A stretch of DNA of 64,000 nucleotides from Paraspadella gotoi (GCA_051294375.1 CM119268.1:12717770-12781769), one strand, 5' to 3'. Positions 46,866 to 59,879 are shown, counted from the stretch's first letter. A program made the numbers and translations. The notes: generated by a model from the sequence alone, not told the origin.

Positions 46866-47324
46866 ATGGAGATCGGATTCTCGGCGCCTTTTACGGCCGG
46901 CGCTGATTTATTTTCGGGCGTCGAAGGAATTCATGACTGTTTCAGCAAGGATCATTTAAACAGCTTATTACCTCGTGGTTCTTCCTCAATCTCAACCGAG
47001 GACCTTGATGCGCTACTATTCGTCACGGCGCATGCGCGGGGTCGCAGATGGATGTTGCCGACCACTTTGTCATTGGCTACCTCCCGGGTGTTTCCGAGAG
47101 TCGTTCACTTTCCGCGAGAACACCTTCGGGGCTCGTTACATTTATTGGGAATAACCATAACTCACGATCATAACCGAAGCACTGAGTCAAGACAAGTGAC
47201 AGCGACCGCTTTCCTCAATCTTTGTAACATCATCTTCATCAACACAACAGAGACTGAAAATGAGAAAACTGAAAATCGAGAAAATGAAAGAAAGAAAAAA
47301 AAATCGAAATTGAGGCTCGAATAG
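46866..47324 (+). other. Unassigned 152-codon open frame
   Basis: ATG-started and GC-rich at first (residues 1-110 of mixed composition, for example GIHDCFSKDHLNSLLPRG). It then has a Glu/Lys/Asn tail that is low complexity. No domain recognised and no promoter or splice signals evident. It lies on the sense strand of intron 7. Possible exon of a nested gene or chance. Confidence 0.15.
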
Positions 47325-48335
47325 GTGGGCGTGGCGACGACGACAATGACGAGGAAGCGATGGGGGAGGATCTCCCCCCCCCCCGCCGCAGTCCCGCCTC
47401 CCTGGGATTACGATTATCGGTTATGGCGCGAGGCTTATGGGGCTGAATTCCAGAGTCGATGCCGTACATTTTATAGGATCGCGTTAGTTACCCCGGGGGA
47501 AATGGGTTTCTCTCTCGCTCTCATTACGCAGAGTTTGAATTACCCATAAGATTACTCGCGCGCTCTCTCACTCACTCTCTCTCTCTTGCTTTCTTTCTCT
47601 CATTCCACCTTTGAAAGAGAGTGAGAGAGTTGTATTTCTAATTTTCTTTCCCGTTTTCTTTCTATCTTTCCAGCATTCCTTCTTCTCCCTCGCCTCCCCC
47701 TTTCCTCCTCAGTCCTCACCCACTCCTTCATGAAAAGCCATCTTCAGGAAGTGCAAGGTTGTTTACGACGACATCTTTCGGCCTCCCCCCCTCCCACCTC
47801 CTTCCCCCTCCCTCCTCATGATAATTCTTCTTCAGAGGAGGCATCGCATCGCTGCCGACGGTCCTTACGAGCCCGTCGGTAATAAAGGTCCGGAGTTCGA
47901 ATCCCGCCTTCGCCGGTTTTCTTTTAATGGCAGAGACGGTGTTTTAATGACAATCCTCGTTCTTGAGCATCTTTTTTTTTTTTCATTCGGTTAAAACTTT
48001 TTTTGGGCTTAGTTTTCGTTCTTATTGTTACTTATTAGCAAATATTATCCCCCCACCTGAATTGTTAAACCGACTAACCCTGAAACTCGACTCCCTCTCC
48101 CCTTACCCAAAAGGTAGGTCTCGACCCTTGAGCTAATGAAGAGCGAATGGGGAGTGAAGAAAAAGATAAAAAAAGGGGGAAAAAAGGGAAAAAAAGGGAA
48201 AGGAGGCAGTGAAGGAAATTGAGAACGCCGTTTCCACATTTCGTGGTACAAGTCTTCGGTGAACCAGAGAAGGAAAACTAAACGTCGGAGAATTTCGAAA
48301 ATGAGTTCGAATCAACGAAAGGAGATGATGATGAC

Positions 48336-48420
48336 GATCAGGTTCGGGTTGATGATGATGATGATGACGATGATGACGATGATGTTGATGATGTTGATGA
48401 TGATGATGATGATGATGATT
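48336..48420 (+). repeat. (GAT)n/(ATG)n trinucleotide repeat
   Basis: About 85 bases of GATGATGAT with GAC and GTT interruptions. Confidence 0.9.
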
Positions 48421-50215
48421 TTTTTAGAGTGCCAAATATTTAGGATCCAACAGGAAATCAGAGCTCAAAGTTCCCCTTTCCAAAAAGACTTCCGATGCCA
48501 AGTAGATCCTTGGAATTGCCCCCCCCCCGCCCCCCCAAAACTTTTCAAGTAGTATTTCGGGAGCCTCTCTCTCTCTCTTACAACTTTCAAGGCCGGAAAC
48601 GATATTTCGGGAGCGAAAGGAATTAAAGGATCAGAGCGCCCCGGTCATAATTCAACCGGGCTGACCTTTTCTCGCGCGGGTTTCCCGATGTCCTAAAATA
48701 ATTTCCCTTTGTCATTTTTATGCTCGAGTGGCACGCGTTTGTATCGAAAGAGTATTTTGATCTTTGACGCTTTTTTCAATCTCTTTCTAAAGTCGATGCC
48801 TTTTTGGGATGTTTATTTTTAGTGCCATTAGTGCAATTTTTCTTGCTCAATACTCATCGTTTAATCGTTTAATCTTCTTATTGTCTTAATTGTCAAATTG
48901 TCTCTTTTATTTCAGAAAAAAAAAAAAAAATTTTGGGATGTTTATATTTTTTTTAGGCGTCGACTTTTTTAGACTGAGAAGTTCATGTGAAATGCTTGAA
49001 TCGCGACAAAAATTCGTTTGGAATAGGAAATGATAAAGTTCAGATGGAATTTTTAAGTTTCACGTTTATAGGAACAAGCATTGTGACATTTTCTAAACCG
49101 CCGGATATATAATTTTATTTTATATTTATAATATTTTTTCTTGTCAATTTTCCCGACTTAATTTCGTTCCTAATCTACTTGTTTTTTCCAGGTTTAAGAC
49201 TTGAATCTTATTTTTATCTTAAATTCCCTTTTGTTTTCCAATTTCTCTCGTTCCCGGAGATTTGTCGGGAAGGAGAGCGGAAAATCTACGACGCAGGGAA
49301 AGACCGACGGCGCGGGCTGCATTTTGGGGTCACGTCGATTAGAGCGTAAGAGAGAGAAGGAAGAAAGGGGAGAAAGAGAGAGAGAGAGAGAAGGAAGAAA
49401 GGGGAGAAAGAGAGAGAGAAGGAAGAAAGGGGAGAAAGAGAGAGAAAGAGAGAGAAGGAAGAAAGGGGAGAAAGGGGAGAAAGAGAGAGAGTAGTATCTT
49501 GAAAGGATGCTGGGGAAAGGAAGGGGGAAGAATTGAAATGTAATTCGTAGTGGAAGGTTGTTTTGGTTTAAATTGATGCGAGTGTCAAGGTACCTTTGAA
49601 ACGTAATCGCAAGGAATGAGTAAAAAGGAGTTAATTTGGTATCCACTTCACTAATGACGGACAAATGAAAGTAGAATGAAAAGAATGAACGAAGAAAGAC
49701 GCGAAAAAAGAAAATAAGAAAAAAAAAAATTGTAAGACTTCCTTTGATTGGCCACAATTTTTTTTTTCCTTTTTTATCCTTTTATCTTTACTAGTTATTT
49801 TCTTTCTTCGAACTCACGTCTCAAGGTTAAGACCCTCAGCTAGTTGTCTCTCTCTCTCTCTCTCCTGTTTCCTTCCTTCCTTCTTATTGCTCTAAATCGC
49901 TTTACCTTACTTTCCTCAATTTTCGTGTCTCTTACCTTCGCTCTTTCTCTCTCCCTCTCTCTCCTCTCTCTTTCACATTCCATCTTTCTCTTCTTCTCCC
50001 TCTCTCCCACGTATTTCTTTTCCTCGTCCATATTGTTTGGCGTCGAAGCAATGGTTCTCCCATTTTCTTGTTTTCCGTTTTGTTTTTTTTGTTTTTTTTT
50101 GCCCACGTGGTCGCTTCGTCTAGAATGGTTGTTATTCCCGGGGTTTTTTTTTTTCTTGTTTTGGTTCAGAATGTAAGGTTGTTTCGGTTTCCGCTCTTTT
50201 CCTATCTTATTCTAG

Positions 50216-50488
50216 CTGACAGCGGTTTTGTTGATGAGACCAAGAAACAAGGAATGCCTTTGGCTTCGTAAGAGGCATGTTTTCTGGAATGTCTTGTCAA
50301 AGTATGGAAGCAAAGCTCATTGGAAGTGGAAGGGTGAGCTGAAAAAAAATAAATGGTCCATACGGCTTGGAAATTCGTTGCAATCTGCATTTGCAATTGT
50401 TAACCAATGGCCTTCCTTCAAAGGGAAGGAATTGGAGGGAAATTTCTTGTTTTCGAAATTAGATGAAACGGGTTACTTGCGCTTTTAG
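50216..50488 (+). other. Unassigned 90-codon open frame
   Basis: Opens after TAG at 50213 and ends TAG at 50486-50488. It is Trp/Lys-rich and not repetitive (for example RLGNSLQSAFAIVNQWPSFK, then LDETGYLRF). A TTCTAG acceptor-like site sits at its start, but no donor is needed because it ends in a stop. Could be a decayed transposon or retroelement fragment; no family recognised. Confidence 0.15.
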
Positions 50489-50845
50489 CAGTGTTTGTTT
50501 TAATAACTAAGAAACTAATTTGTCTATTTTGTAATGAAAAGTGAGAACACGATCTTAGCTCGTTAAAAGTTAAAAGTTACAATTGTTAATGAGAGTGAAT
50601 ATAGAAAGGAGGATAGGATAGAATGATAGGATATTATAGAAGAGGATAGGAAAGAAGAGGATAGGAAAGAAAAGAGAGAAAAATGGAAAGGGATCGACAG
50701 ACAGTTAAAGAGAGAAGGAGAAAGATAAAATTGACAAATGAAACAAGAAGAAAAATTCCGTTATTATTTAGTAGAAATTTCATGAGTCGCAATCAATGGC
50801 GATTGACTAAAAAATAAAATGGCGTCGCACCCTTTCTTCTCAGTG

Positions 50846-50879
50846 ACCCTACCCTACCCTACCCTACCCTACCCTACCC
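50846..50879 (+). repeat. Interstitial (CCCTA)n telomere-like array
   Basis: Seven ACCCT units (TAGGG on the other strand). Close to, but not the same as, the arthropod telomere TTAGG. Confidence 0.85.
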
Positions 50880-51465
50880 AAAGACGTCCTACAAGTTAAT
50901 GACCCCCTTGACTGCCCGTCGATTTTGACGAAATAACAAAAGCAAATTTAGTAGGCAAAGGTTTTTACCCCTCCACCGATAAGAGAAGTTAATGATTTCT
51001 CAGAAATAACCCCGCGTTTCCGCTCAGCTCTCCCAATTAAAATACGGAACACGCCCCCCTCTCTCCTAACCAGTCTGTCTTGATTCCACGCCGCTGTGAG
51101 CTTTCGCTCGGGGGCATTTCAGCTGCTAATTAATCAAAGGCGGCGAAGGCGTCGAGAGGGGACGGGGGGGGGGCGGGGTGGGGGAAGCGAAGTGAATGAA
51201 AATCCAAGATGCGAGGTCGGGGAGAATCGTCGGCTGCGGAAGCCCCTCGACTGCTCCACAGTCCGAAGTCGCCGGTTGAAGGGAGACGCGGTGTGTCTTG
51301 CGGACAAGAATCGTGGGATGATATTGTGAGACGCTATCGAGAGATTTATTGTGAGACGTCACTGCGAGAAGTTATTGAGAAAAGAGGAGGGGCAATGAGA
51401 GGTTGCCATGTGGATTAGCGCCTTGCCAATCGGCGTTTTGAGAAGGCGTCTCGGGATGGCATCGT

Positions 51466-51615
51466 GAACTGGCGCCTTGTAAACTGGCGCCATGTAAACT
51501 GGCGCCTTTTAAACTGGCGCCTTGTAAACTGGCGCCATGTAAACTGGCGCCTTTTAAACTGGCGCCTTGTAAACTGGCACCTTGTAAACTGGCGCCTTGT
51601 AAACTGGCACCTTGT
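51466..51615 (+). repeat. 15-bp minisatellite with GGCGCC in most units
   Basis: About ten units of GTAAACTGGCGCCTT with T/A and C/T variants. Being 15 bases, it is open on the minus strand as a pentapeptide repeat (TRRQF type, about 51415-51650). Confidence 0.9.
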
Positions 51616-51772
51616 ATACTGTTGATTTGTGTGAGAGGGCGTTGCTCCTTCTATGATGAAGAAAGAAGCGCGCTTCGACACCTCTGAACCAATCGACGAG
51701 AATCTCATCAGAAAAAAAAAAGGGAAAAAAATCGCGAAGAGACGTGAATTATTTGTTGTGGCGGCGTCATTA

Positions 51773-51805
<33 letters not shown>

Positions 51806-51912
51806 GTCGTAGTCATAATCTTCGTCCGATTTGTCGTCGTTCTTCGAGTTGGTTCGTCGCGTTCTTATTTAAAATTGTTTACATATAGAAGAAAAAGGGA
51901 GAGAGAGAGGGG

Positions 51913-51916
<4 letters not shown>

Positions 51917-51962
<46 letters not shown>
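51917..51962 (+). repeat. (GA)n microsatellite before exon 8
   Basis: Pure GA run ending about 64 bases before the exon 8 acceptor. Confidence 0.95.
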
Positions 51963-51969
<7 letters not shown>

Positions 51970-52025
51970 AGAATAAGATTTGGAGAGATTTTCAATTCAT
52001 TTTCCCCCTTTTTTACCTCTTACAG

Positions 52026-52138
52026 GCTTTTCCTTGCTTGGATGAACCGGACATGAAAGCGACTTTCCAGCTCATAATCGTCAGGGAACCTCACCACACG
52101 GCGCTGTTCAACATGCCCTCCATGAGGAGCGATGTCAC
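52026..52138 (+). CDS. M1 aminopeptidase exon 8 (AFPCLDEP motif)
   Basis: Acceptor TTTTTTACCTCTTACAG|GCT and donor GTCAC|GTGAGT. The exon is 113 nt, in phase 0, leaving 2 bases. It encodes AFPCLDEPDMKATFQLIIVR, then EPHHTALFNMPSMRSDV. With ARK at the end of exon 7 it rebuilds the M1 signature ARKAFPCxDEPxxKATF of the N-terminal domain. It then gives the ALFNMP (usually ALSNMP) block. The trailing AC joins G of exon 9 to give Thr. Confidence 0.92.
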
Positions 52139-52514
52139 GTGAGTCTTGGGAGATCGAAAGTGGAGTTGGGGACGATGGAGTTCAATATATCGTGATTAAA
52201 CATTATTTGGAATTATTATTATTATTATTATTATTTTTTCGCTTTGTCGCTTTATCGTCTCTGTCAACTCTCAATGTATTAAATTTGTGTTTATTCTATA
52301 ATGCGTTAGCCTCAGTTGTAAGCAGAACTATTCATTTTCTCTGAGGACTTGATTTGCGTCTTTGTTCATAAATGAATTTTTTTTTCTCCCCTCGAGCGAT
52401 GTTTACAATCACAACCGGAAATAAATTGTGGAACAGAAAGAAATCTCTTAATTGCATTTATCTCCATTCAGGCCCTGTCTTACTTAAATTGTATCTACTG
52501 ATTTTCTGTTTCTC

Positions 52515-52632
<118 letters not shown>

Positions 52633-52919
52633 CGCGCGCGTCTCTTTCTCGATGCATAAATATATTATTTGTTTCCTCTATCGAAACACCGCGCTCAAGC
52701 GCCCGACCCTTCTCTCCGCTGGTCCGCGCATAAAACTCCGACCGGCGAATTTTTTTTTTTTTTCTTAGTCCCATGAAAAATTTATTAGTTCGGTCACGAG
52801 CAACGGCTTTCAGCGTTGGCGCCACGCCGAACCGATTTCCGGCCAAAAACACTTACCCTTCTCCTTTACTTACCTCGCGCTATCGCGGCCTCCATTATTG
52901 TTTTCATCCATTTAGAGGA

Positions 52920-52959
<40 letters not shown>

Positions 52960-53949
52960 AGAGAAGAGAGAGGAGAGAGAGAGAGAGAGAAGAGAGAGAA
53001 AGGCGGGGGCGTGGAGAAAGGAGTCGGCGCTTTTGTCTTTCTCGCGCGCACCATATAACCCAGACGCGTGAATAAATACACGCCCGCGCACGCTCGCGCC
53101 CATCTCTGGCCGTGAGGTTGTTTCGCGTGCATTAAACGATCTCGAGCCACAAAAATACCTAAATGTTGGAATCGGGAGAGAGAGAGCGAAATAAGAAAAC
53201 AGAGGTTAAAGTTGGTTGTGGCTCCATCTGGTTTAAAAGGGGAGTGTGCTGGAGTCTCGAGGGAAATCCTTTTGTTTTGTTGTGTTTTTTTTTTTTTTGG
53301 TTTCGTTTTGAACAAAAAAAATTATGTTACTTAATGTAATCGTTGTTAACTTTGTTGTCTTGTCCACGAACGCCCGAGGTGAAAAACTGGAGGCGAGGAA
53401 AAGAAAAGAATAACTGAAAAAAAAAAAACAACGGAAATCAATTGAATTTCGAATTATAAATTTTTTTCCCACTTTTGTCACGAGTTTACATTTCCAAGTT
53501 TTCTCAAATTCCCCCCTTTACTTTCGCCCAAAAAATTATATCAGAAAACATTTTCCCACATCTTCATAACTCCTTTTTTTTCTTTCTCTAGAAGCTCAAA
53601 ACATAAATCCTTCGTCGTTGTATTCTTTTTTTTTTTGGTACTCTTCTACCGCGCCACCACTCGGTCATATTTCATCCGGGTGTCCCCGGGGAAATCCCGG
53701 ATGCAGATGGCGGCAACGGTGAGCCGGCGGGCGGCGGGAGAAGCGGCCCAAAATAGAAATATGATTGAAGAACAAACATAAGGCGACGGGCGGAAGCGGG
53801 GAGATGATGGCGAAAGCGGAAGACGACAGAAAAAGCAAACGAAGGACGAAGCTGCTTTGGCCTTGCTCCTGATGGCATTTGCTTCGGCACTTTATGGTAT
53901 TTGCTTCTGATCTTGATGGCGTTTGCTTAAATCCTTTTGTTGGTTTTGT

Positions 53950-54125
53950 TTCTGCTCTGACGATTTTTGGCTTCTGCTCTCGATGGTATTTGCTGATGTT
54001 GAAATACGCCTCTCTTTATGCTGTTGATGGTATTTGCTGATGTTGAAATTCGCCTCTATTTCTGCTGTTGATGGCATTTGCTAATGTTGAAATTCGCCTC
54101 TCTTTCTGCTGTTGATGGCATTTTC
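53950..54125 (+). repeat. 44-bp minisatellite
   Basis: Units with GATGTTGAAATTCGCC start at about 53995, 54039 and 54083, with partial GATGGYATTTGCT units on both sides (from about 53869). About 3.5 units. Confidence 0.8.
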
Positions 54126-54407
54126 TTTGCTTCTTTATGGGATTTGCTTCTGGTGATATTGATATTTGCCTCATTCTCTTAGTGACACTTGCTTTCGCTC
54201 TTGATCTCTTTTTTTCTTGCTAGTTGTGACAATGACGGTTTTTCAATGAGAAGAGACGAAAAAAAAGGTAAATGGAAATTCAGTTGTTCATTTCTGTTTT
54301 CTACCTTCTCTCCAAGATGGGATTAATACTGAGATACGTAGATTCTATAGTAGTAGAATTTATATATTTTTGTTTGGTTACCAGGTTGCCATCATCTTTG
54401 AGATGCA

Positions 54408-54478
<71 letters not shown>
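54408..54478 (+). repeat. (CT)n microsatellite
   Basis: About 70 bases, with one TTCT interruption. Confidence 0.95.
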
Positions 54479-54482
<4 letters not shown>

Positions 54483-57444
54483 CCTGTGTATTTCATTGTT
54501 TTCGATCTCTTTTTGATGGAGCTTCTATTCGCGGAGAACTGAATCTCACTTTCACTTTTTTTCACTTCTGTGAACCTGGCGTGATTTTTTTTTCTTTGGA
54601 GGTGGTTGGGGTCGGCGGGTGAAACGTGAAGACGTGAAGATCGACTCGTAGAGAATTTGAGTGCGAAATGGAACCAAACCTCAAACTCTTCCAAGAGCAA
54701 AAATAGATCCGTTTCTGCTCTCGATATTTTTTTTTTCGCTTCAACCGAAGCGTGAATTCTTTTTTTTTTTTTTTCGAACTTTGAACGAAAAAAAAAAATT
54801 GTGGCTCTGGTTTTTGTTCGGGGACCAACTTTGTCGTTTTAGGTAAAGAGGAAAAGGATTTCAATTTCCAGTATCAGTATTTCGTAACAATAGCGATCAA
54901 AAGTTTTCCCCCCGCGACATTAAACCGCTGTCCCCTTCTCCGGCCTCCGTCTCATTTTTTTAAAAAAAATATGTAAAAATTAACGATAACGCGTCTCTTA
55001 TTTAAATTTCGTTCCCCCTTTTCACCCAGTCTCTCTCCCCCGTCGCTCCCCCGTCGCCATTCGTGATTCATGACGCCGACGACGACAGCTATGACGACAA
55101 CAATGACGATGACGATGTCGACGACGACGACGAAGACGACGCGTTAATCACGAGACTCGTATTCGGGCACAAAAACCCGGCTCGCTTCCGGGTCGCACGC
55201 ATTTCGCCGTGGCGAGGCCGAGTACGTGCGAGCGTAGTCGGCACGTGAAGCACGTGCGCTCTCTCTCTCTCTCTCTCTCAAGCTCCTTTTTAGAACAATT
55301 TTACCTTTTCCGAAACGATAGTCGAGCGAAGGTTTGGGGGCGCGGTAGATTGGGGGAAAAGGGGAGCACCTTGGTGAATGCTTAATCTTCGTCACCGCGC
55401 CTGTCTTCGTGATTGTGACGCGGTGACGGCGTGAAATCTCGCTCCTTTATCACGCCCCTCGAGGGATTTTCGGTGACGGAGGGAGGTCAAGATATAAAAG
55501 TAACGATATCTTTCAAGTTTGCCTTTTGTTTGAGAGATTACTCTGACAAAGACTTCGATTCCGACGTTTTTTACAAATAAACTGGATTTCGCAGAGTTGT
55601 TTTCAGAATCTCCAAGGTGGACACGTTTGGCGCGTAAACTGCTTTCAGCCCCCAAAGTTGAGCTCGGTTAAGGGGAGAGAGAGTCGGCCGAGGAGGTTGC
55701 TACAATTTTGTCGGCACAAAAGAGCGCTCTCATTCACCTCCCGTCACCGGGTTTCACCTGCGCCTGAATCTATATTTTCTCGCTTTCCGCGGCGGTGAAT
55801 GGAAAAAGGGGGGCGTGAAAAGAAAAAAAAAGGGAAAAAAAGGGGAAAAAAAGAAAAAAGGTGGAGTCGAGAGGAGATGAAAAGATGCAGGGATGATGAA
55901 AAAGGAAGGAGGAGGAAGAGATGGAATAAAAAAAGGAAAAGGAGGAAAGAAGAGAAAGATGTTAGATTAAGGTGAGGACAAACAACGAAAGGAAATAAGG
56001 TAAGGAAAAAGAAGAAGTAAGCGAAAGGAAAAAGCTAAATAGAAGGATGAAAAGCAGAATATTTTTTATTGTCGAATGTGGAGCGGGGAAAATAAAATTC
56101 GAAAGAAATTTATCACGTCTTGAATTTCTCGTCGTGAAAATAGAGGGTCATTTTTGCGCGGCCATGTGAAACGGTCGGGAGTGCCGTTAGCCCGTGAGAG
56201 GGCCGGAAAAAAGGCTCGGGTTGCGGGACAACGAGATTCTATTGTATTTAATTATACATATTCAGTAGAAATAGCAATGAATAAGATTGAGAACAATTAT
56301 ATATGAGATGAGGAATACTGAATTAAATGCAGATGGAAAATGAATTAAGACCAAAAAAATATGAAAAATTGACAGAAAACTGAGAAAACTGCTTTCTTGT
56401 AACTATCTTTTAAGGCAAAGAGTAAATCATGGAAAAAAACTTCGATGTAGTAGAATAGAATCTACTACAGCTTTTGCTGAGAAAAAAGAGATCAGGACGC
56501 CGTCAGCGCCGTCGTACGTCGCCGCGGCGTCAGGTGCTTAACGGCGTCAACCCGGAAAAGATTAGCAGTTTCGATGGAAGGAAAAGGAGAAGGGGGGGAA
56601 ACGCCACCAACCAAAAATATATTACGCGGAAAAAAAAATATAATTCTTTATTCCGAAAGAAAAATATTAATCGAGGGAAACAAGTTTTTGTCGTATTAGT
56701 TATTTTTCTTAATATAATACGACGTTTTTATCTTTGGTCCGTCGATATGATTGTATATCTTTATTTTTTTAAATTTTTATATGTTACTCTATGGCAACGG
56801 GAGGAATGCCTGTGATTCCAGGGGCGCGGGGTATCTCACCAACTGGCATAGGGGCTGCGGACCCTCAGTGACTGCCTCCTGTCACTGGCATGTTTAGACC
56901 GGCTATGTCACTTATCCTTTTTTACTTTCCATATTTTTAATCTTTTTTCCATTATATTTTTCTGGGTGGTTTGACACTTCGTAGGAGGAAAGAATTTCCC
57001 CTCGTCTTAATTTTGTACATTCATGTATTTTCGATTCCTACTATGTATTCTACTTTACTATATTCAATTTCCTTCCCTCCCGCTTATATTTCTTTCTCGC
57101 TGTTCATCAAAACGAAACGACCATCTGTGTTTCTGACGACAAGGTTGTCGTTGACGTTTGGCGTCTTTGTTTTTTTTTGTTTTTTTTTGTTTTTTTGTTT
57201 TTTTTGTTGTTCTTGTCGTTTCCATTTCTTGTTCTGCCGTATTTCTTCTGACGAGCGGAGGGGTCCTTGCCAAATGCCCATGTCAAGATGACGACGACGA
57301 AGACGACGATGATAACACCGTCATTTACTTACCTTTTCTAGCAGACCCTTTAATACGCCTCGTCCTTGTCACCCTCCCCTTTACCTCCCATTTGCCTCAC
57401 CTTTGTCACCTACATTTCCCTCCGTCTATTTTCCATCTCGTCCT

Positions 57445-57640
57445 GATCGTCTTCCCATCTCCTTCCTGTTTTCCTTCTCATCTCCTTATTTCCTTTCCCA
57501 TCTCCTTCTTGTCTCTTCCTGATCGTCTTCCCATCTCCTTCCTATTTTCCTTCTCATCTCCTTATTTTCTTTCCCATCTCCTTCTCGTCTCTTCCTGATC
57601 GTCTTCCCATCTCCTTCCTATTTTCCTTTCCCATCTCCTT
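57445..57640 (+). repeat. 76-bp pyrimidine-rich tandem repeat
   Basis: GATCGTCTTCCCATCTCC starts at 57445, 57521 and 57597; the last unit is truncated. Confidence 0.85.
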
Positions 57641-58459
57641 CTCGACTTTTCCTGGTCGACTTCTGTTCAACTTCTAGCCCGTCCTCTCCCTATCTTCTTT
57701 TCATTTCTCTCTTTCTTGCCTCATTGACTTTGGTTTTAACGTCGCCCCTGTCTTAAAATTCTTTACCTTCCAGACTCCTTCCTTTTTTTAATAAATCCCT
57801 TTTCTTTCAGTCCCTTTTTTTTTTAACTTTTTCAACTTCTCTTTCAAATACAGGGACTTGATTAAACTCCTAATTCTTTCAGTGTATATTATTTTTATAA
57901 CATTTATTAGCAAGAAAACTTATTTACTATGGAAACATAATGATTATTATCAAGTATTATTCATATTAGAAAATGTTCGAGATACATATTAATCAAAAAA
58001 ATGAAGTATGAAAAAAAATTCTATTGTTTCAATTTTCACCTTCCCCCCCCCCCGTTTTAAAATTTTTGATAACATGCTTTTTATTTTTGATTTACCTTTT
58101 TATGAAGAATCTGAATCTTTATTAAAATTTTCCCAAAAAAATTGTTTTTAAAATTTATTATTTTATAAGAATATTATTACAAATATATTGTATTTTACTA
58201 TTCTGTTCCCGAGACAATATGAACACGTCTAAATATCCTTGTTTGATCATTCAAATAAATTTTTTGTTCCTGAGAGCTCCACTCTACTGTATAATATACA
58301 GTGTATATCTCTTACCTTACCAGTCGCTTTCCTTTATCAAATCCCTCATCTTTGCAGTCTCCGTCCCTTTCAAAATACATTTAAATCCCTACCAGTTCCT
58401 TTCCTTTTTTTCAAATCCCTAATCTTCAAATCCCCTCGCCCTTCTCTTCTAAGCTCCTT

Positions 58460-58840
58460 TCCTTTTTAGATAAATCCCTTTCCTTCCAGTCCCTTTCCTT
58501 CCAGCTCCCTTTCCTCTTTCAACTCCATACCAGTCTCTTTTCTTTTTCCTCCTAAATAAATCCCTTTCCTTCCAGTCCCTTTCCTCTTTCAACTCCATAC
58601 CAGTCTCTTTTATTTTTCCTCCTAAATAAATCCCTTTCCTTCCAGTCCCTTTTCTCTTTTCAACTCCATACCAGTCTCTTTTCTTTTTCCTCCTAAATAA
58701 ATCCCTTTCCTTCAAGTCCCTTTCCTCTTTCAACTCCATACCAGTCTCTTTTCTTTTTCCTCCTCAATAAATCCCTTTCCTTCCAGTCCCTTTCCTCTTT
58801 CAACTCCATACCAGTCTCTTTTCTTTTTCCTCCTACATCA
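58460..58840 (+). repeat. 70-bp pyrimidine-rich tandem repeat, about 5 units
   Basis: AACTCCATACCAGTCTCTTT recurs at about 58521, 58591, 58661, 58731 and 58801, with AATAAATCCCTTTCCTTCC between. Unrelated in sequence to the 70-bp repeat at 28.1 kb. Confidence 0.9.
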
Positions 58841-59490
58841 TTTAAATAACATCTCTCGGTTCCCACCCGCCTCCGCCGCCCTTATCCCCCCCTTCACTAC
58901 AAACGCGTAGTATAATCCGAACGGAATGATCCCATCGCGCACAAACATTAGCCTCTGGGCTTTCGTCTTCTCTCCTCATTCCTCGTTCCTCCTTTCGCTT
59001 TATCCGGAAAAAAGACGCGCCACTCGGAAGCTCTGACCCGGAGTGGACTGGACCAGTTACGGTTACATTCGTGAAATAAAAGTATCTATTTTGATTATAT
59101 ACCTCGCCTTTTAAGATACAAATATATACTTTGATTAGTATTCCGAAGATATATTTCGAAAACAAAACTCGCTAATTGAAATTTTTTCGAAATGGATTTC
59201 CCATTCAAATTAATTAAGGTTTGAAAGAGACAACGAATATATCCGAGGTGGTTGCGAGTAACGATTAAGACATCGTCGTAAATGTCTTTTCGTCTTTTCG
59301 ATGACGTCGTTGTCATCGTCGTCATCGTCGCCGTCGTCTTCGTCCTCGGTGACGATTGTCTTCCTCTTTTAAACGTCCCCCGTTCCATTATCGTTATCGC
59401 CAAACATTTTTTTTCTCATTCTTTCTTAAAGCCGCTGGCGTTGTTTCGAATATTTATTTTCGGCGACGCTCCCTGTCTTTATTTATTTCT

Positions 59491-59598
<108 letters not shown>

Positions 59599-59879
59599 CT
59601 ACTTTATCTCCGTCTCGCAACTCTTTCACGCTTCCAAACTCTTCCCCGTATTTCTAATTAATACCCGGATCGGCGTTTCCAGGTTGACAACAAGCTCACC
59701 ATCCTCCTTAACCATTGATATCTTACTTTTTTTTTGTGCTAATTTTTTTCTTTCTTTCCAAATGCATTCCTGTAATAATTCTCTCACTTCTCTTTACCCC
59801 TCTCTCCCCTTCCCTCCCTTCCTTCCCTATCTATCTCCTCCATCCCTCTCCTACTTCTCTCCCCTTCCTCCCTTACCAG

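Larger units (their letters stand above)
46084..52025 (+). other. Remainder of intron 7
   Basis: About 5.9 kb. It holds (TACA)n near 46545-46568, two weak open frames (46866-47324 and 50216-50488, listed separately) and an ATG/GAT repeat (48336-48420). It also holds GA-rich minisatellite-like GGAGAAAGAGAGAGA units (49350-49495), CT tracts, (CCCTA)n at 50846-50879, and a 15-bp minisatellite (51466-51615). (GTC)n lies at 51773-51805 and (GA)n at 51917-51962. No gene is supported. Confidence 0.55.

Noticed and set aside
47852-47922. tRNA-like sequence with a B-box-like GAGTTCGAATCCC and a T-rich end
   Set aside because: The T-stem does not pair (only 2 of 5 positions) and no A box or acceptor stem fits. 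At most a degraded tRNA-derived fragment.
55063-55248. Asp-rich 61-codon frame
   Set aside because: It is a (GAC)n trinucleotide repeat with no splice signals or conserved part.
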